DNA of 7,784 bases from Candidatus Woesearchaeota archaeon (GTDB lineage: Archaea; Nanobdellota; Nanobdellia; Woesearchaeales; JAFCFN01): contig JAFCEI010000032.1 of NCBI GenBank assembly GCA_017609245.1, positions 1 through 7,784 on the forward strand. The letters run 5' to 3'. Numbering within the stretch: the first letter of the stretch is position 1; every line of letters begins with the position of its first letter. The position numbers and the translations under genes are program-made. Shown here one piece after another: positions 6,119-7,784 of the stretch. A model generated the notes under the pieces. It was not told the origin of the DNA. It saw only the letters and a program-made list of their open reading frames with translations, and ran no database searches.

Positions 6119-6182
6119 TACTGTTGTTTTTGAATATGTATGCCCCCAGTGTTTCAGCTGGAGATGGTATCTAACAGAAAGC

Positions 6183-6192
6183 TTTTTAAATA
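6183..6192 (+). promoter_or_regulatory. TATA box of the HTH-iscS-iscU operon
   Basis: TTTTTAAATA is centred about 27 bp upstream of the ATG at 6215, consistent with leaderless transcription of the HTH gene, and favours this ATG over the one at 6224. Confidence 0.65.
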
Positions 6193-6209
6193 ACTGTTCA
6201 CTATAGTTA
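6191..6209. promoter_or_regulatory. Imperfect dyad TAACT-N9-AGTTA between TATA box and start
   Basis: Five-base arms at 6191-6195 and 6205-6209 overlap the end of the TATA box and stop 5 bases before the ATG. The position suits an autoregulatory operator for the adjacent HTH protein. The arms are short and AT-rich, so chance is possible. Confidence 0.3.
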
Positions 6210-6214
6210 ACATC

Positions 6215-6568
6215 ATGAATCTGATGCCGCAAGAGATTGAAGTATGGTATATTTTGCCAGCTATAAGAGCAGAGATGGCCAGAGAGTTAGCTGGGAAAGG
6301 TGTGAAGCAGGCGAGGATAGCTGATATTTTGGGGTTAACACGTGCTGCTGTGTGCCAGTATCTGAAGCAGAAAAGAGCAAATGAGCTCAAGTTTGATGAT
6401 AAGATCAAGAAAGAGATCAAGAAAAGCTGCTCAAGGATAGTTACAGATAATGGATGTGCAATAAGAGAGATACAGGCCATATGCCAGTTTATCAAAAACT
6501 CTGGTTTTTTATGCTCAATCCACAAGAAATACAATGAGGTGTGCGCAAAATGCAGACAATCTATCTAG
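6215..6568 (+). CDS. HTH transcriptional regulator with cysteine-rich C-terminus, first gene of isc operon
   Basis: A 117-residue predicted DNA-binding protein resembling the archaeal COG2522 type of regulator. The N-terminus (EIEVWYILPAIRAEMARELA, about 7-26) leads into a helix-turn-helix at about 29-54 (KQARIADILGLTRAAVCQYLKQKRA). The C-terminal half has six cysteines: 72, 81, 90, 100, 110 and 113, plus His103, with the last four spaced C-X9-C-X9-C-X2-C. This could hold an Fe-S cluster or a metal. The start at 6215 is supported by the TATA box. Its last 19 bases overlap iscS, so it is transcribed with the cysteine desulfurase and the scaffold gene. That context suggests an Fe-S-responsive, probably autoregulatory, repressor, functionally like bacterial IscR but unrelated in fold. 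The HTH assignment is firm; the sensing role is inference. Confidence 0.8.
   Translation: MNLMPQEIEVWYILPAIRAEMARELAGKGVKQARIADILGLTRAAVCQYLKQKRANELKFDDKIKKEIKKSCSRIVTDNGCAIREIQAICQFIKNSGFLCSIHKKYNEVCAKCRQSI
6537..6542 (+). promoter_or_regulatory. Shine-Dalgarno of iscS
   Basis: GAGGTG, 7 bases before the ATG at 6550, pairs well with the 16S 3' end. It favours that ATG over the in-frame GTG at 6541, which is itself part of the motif. Confidence 0.7.
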
Positions 6569-7710
6569 ATAATGCAGCTTCAACAATGGTTGATCCTAAG
6601 GTTGTAAAGGCAATGGAACCTTATTTTACTGAAAAATACGGAAACGCGTCAAGCCTCCACCACAAAGGCAGAGAAGCAAAAGAAGGCTTAGACAGGGCAA
6701 GGAGAATAATTTCCAAAAGCATAAATGCAAAAGCTGATGAAATTATTTTTACTGGTTCTGGAACTGAAGCAAATAATTTTTGCATCAAAGGTGTTGCTTT
6801 TGCCAACCGCAGCAAAGGGAATCATATCATAACCACCAAGATTGAGCATGAATGCGTTTTAGCCTCATGCAAGTTTCTTGAGAAACATGATTTTAAGATA
6901 AGTTACCTGAATGTTGACAAGGAGGGGTTTATTGATCTGGATGAGCTGGAAAAAGCCATAACTCCTGAAACAATCTTGATATCTGTGATTCACGGGAATA
7001 ATGAGATTGGAACTATCCAGGATATTGAAGCTATAGGAAAAATCTGTAGAAAACACAATATACTGTTCCATACAGATGCTTGCCAGAGTTTTACAAAAAC
7101 AGACATTGATGTTAAAAAACATAATATTGACCTGATAACTATAAATGCGCATAAGATACATGGGCCAAAAGGTGTTGGAGCTTTGTTTATCAAAAAAGGG
7201 ACTAATATCATTCCTTTGATGCATGGTGGAGGACACGAGTTCGGTCTGAGAAGCGGAACAGAGAATGTTGCAGGCATTGTCGGCTTTGCAAAAGCTGTCC
7301 AGTTGGCAGACAAAAGCCATATTATATATATGGCAGAACTGAGGGACAGGCTGATTGACGGAATTTTGAAGATTCCTGATACGATCCTGAACGGCAGCAG
7401 AGACAAGAGGTTGTGCAATAATATCAACGTGAGTTTCAAGCATGTGGAAGGAGAATCTATAAGTGCTTTGCTGGAAACAAAGGGAATCTGCTCTTCAACA
7501 GGTTCAGCATGTTCTGCAAAATCGCTTGAACCAAGCCATGTCTTAACTGGAATTGGATTAAAGCCAGAAGAAGCGCATGGAAGCCTGAGGTTAAGCATAA
7601 GCAGATTCACGACACAGGAGGAGATTGATAAGGTTCTTGCAGCATTGCCCGGGATAATAACAAAACTGCGAAGGATATCGCCCTTTGCTAAGATGATAAG
7701 CAGATTATAA
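6550..7710 (+). CDS. iscS: Cysteine desulfurase, IscS/NifS type
   Basis: PLP enzyme that takes sulfur from cysteine, giving alanine and an enzyme persulfide for Fe-S cluster (and possibly tRNA thiolation) sulfur transfer. The 386-residue product begins MQTIYLDNAAST as the family does. Visible are the PLP-stacking His100 (IEHECV), Asp175 and Gln179 in HTDACQS, and the PLP Schiff-base Lys202 in NAHKIHGPKG. RSGTEN lies at 234-239. The catalytic Cys321 sits in GSACSAKSLEPSHVL, the longer loop of the IscS/NifS class (group I) rather than SufS. All key residues are intact. The ATG at 6550 is chosen because of the GAGGTG just upstream; a GTG at 6541 would add three residues. It overlaps the HTH gene by 19 bases, and the iscU start follows its stop after one base. 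Confidence 0.96.
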   Translation: MQTIYLDNAASTMVDPKVVKAMEPYFTEKYGNASSLHHKGREAKEGLDRARRIISKSINAKADEIIFTGSGTEANNFCIKGVAFANRSKGNHIITTKIEHECVLASCKFLEKHDFKISYLNVDKEGFIDLDELEKAITPETILISVIHGNNEIGTIQDIEAIGKICRKHNILFHTDACQSFTKTDIDVKKHNIDLITINAHKIHGPKGVGALFIKKGTNIIPLMHGGGHEFGLRSGTENVAGIVGFAKAVQLADKSHIIYMAELRDRLIDGILKIPDTILNGSRDKRLCNNINVSFKHVEGESISALLETKGICSSTGSACSAKSLEPSHVLTGIGLKPEEAHGSLRLSISRFTTQEEIDKVLAALPGIITKLRRISPFAKMISRL

Positions 7711-7711
7711 T

Positions 7712-7784
7712 ATGAAATACAATAAAAAGATAATGCATCATTTCACTCACCCAAAAAATATAGGTGAGATGAAAAATCCTGACG
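7712..7784 (+). CDS. iscU: Fe-S cluster scaffold IscU/NifU N-terminal type, 5' end only
   Basis: Only the first 24 codons are in the window: MKYNKKIMHHFTHPKNIGEM and a few more residues. These match the IscU start (Y-x-K-x-(I/V)-x-x-H-(F/Y)-x-x-P-(R/K)-N-(I/V)-G). The cluster-binding cysteines lie beyond the window end, so intactness cannot be judged. The ATG comes one base after the iscS stop, with no clear Shine-Dalgarno, which suggests coupling to iscS translation. IscU receives persulfide sulfur from IscS and builds [2Fe-2S]/[4Fe-4S] clusters, so the order desulfurase-scaffold is the expected one. Confidence 0.87.
   Translation, partial: MKYNKKIMHHFTHPKNIGEMKNPD

Noticed and set aside
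6146..6161. CCAG/CTGG inverted repeat in the tbp-isc intergenic region
   Set aside because: Arms are only four bases with an eight-base spacer, expected by chance, and it is not positioned relative to a TATA box.
6990..7610. 206-codon minus-strand reading frame opposite iscS
   Set aside because: It is antisense to the conserved catalytic region of the desulfurase; its composition reflects the complementary codons.

Overview
The window is an AT-rich piece of an archaeal chromosome. The evidence is the gene content: the large subunit of the D-family DNA polymerase (PolD/DP2), translation factor aIF2-beta, a DUF424 protein, an archaeal-type MCM helicase and a two-repeat TATA-binding protein. 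Promoters are archaeal too, with TATA boxes about 26-28 bp upstream of start codons (leaderless mRNAs). PolD argues against Thermoproteota of the crenarchaeal type. The SpoIIM-family membrane protein and the compact, often abutting genes would suit a Woesearchaeota/Pacearchaeota-like DPANN lineage, but that placement is inference and no 16S gene is present.

Layout. Bases 2-1093 (+) are the 3' end of the PolD large-subunit gene, with the catalytic acidic motif, the last zinc finger and a C-terminal PCNA-binding-type peptide. It abuts, stop to stop, a minus-strand pair: aIF2-beta (1387-1797), whose stop overlaps the start of a DUF424 gene (1094-1390) as ATGA. A divergent intergenic region of 84 bp (1798-1881) carries two TATA boxes, one for aIF2-beta and one for a plus-strand SpoIIM-family membrane protein (1882-2730). 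A 46-bp convergent gap with an inverted repeat separates SpoIIM from a minus-strand replication/transcription block. Read 5'->3', that block is TBP (6031-5486), MCM (5355-3343) and an OB-fold/winged-helix RPA32-like protein (3340-2777).

A 183-bp divergent region (6032-6214) follows. It holds three TTTATAAA boxes and a perfect 6-bp dyad on the TBP side, and one TATA box and an imperfect dyad on the other. From it a plus-strand iron-sulfur assembly operon starts: a small HTH regulator with six cysteines in its C-terminal half (6215-6568), an overlapping cysteine desulfurase iscS (6550-7710), and the first codons of an iscU scaffold gene (7712 onward, cut by the window end).

How they work together: most of the window is information processing (replicative polymerase, helicase, ssDNA-binding-like protein, initiation factor, basal transcription factor). 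The right-hand operon makes sulfur available for Fe-S clusters, and its first gene is a plausible Fe-S- or redox-sensing repressor of that operon. This regulator and the elaborate TBP promoter are the most interesting items. No tRNA, rRNA, CRISPR array, transposon or origin was recognised. No stretch longer than about 185 bp is without a gene.
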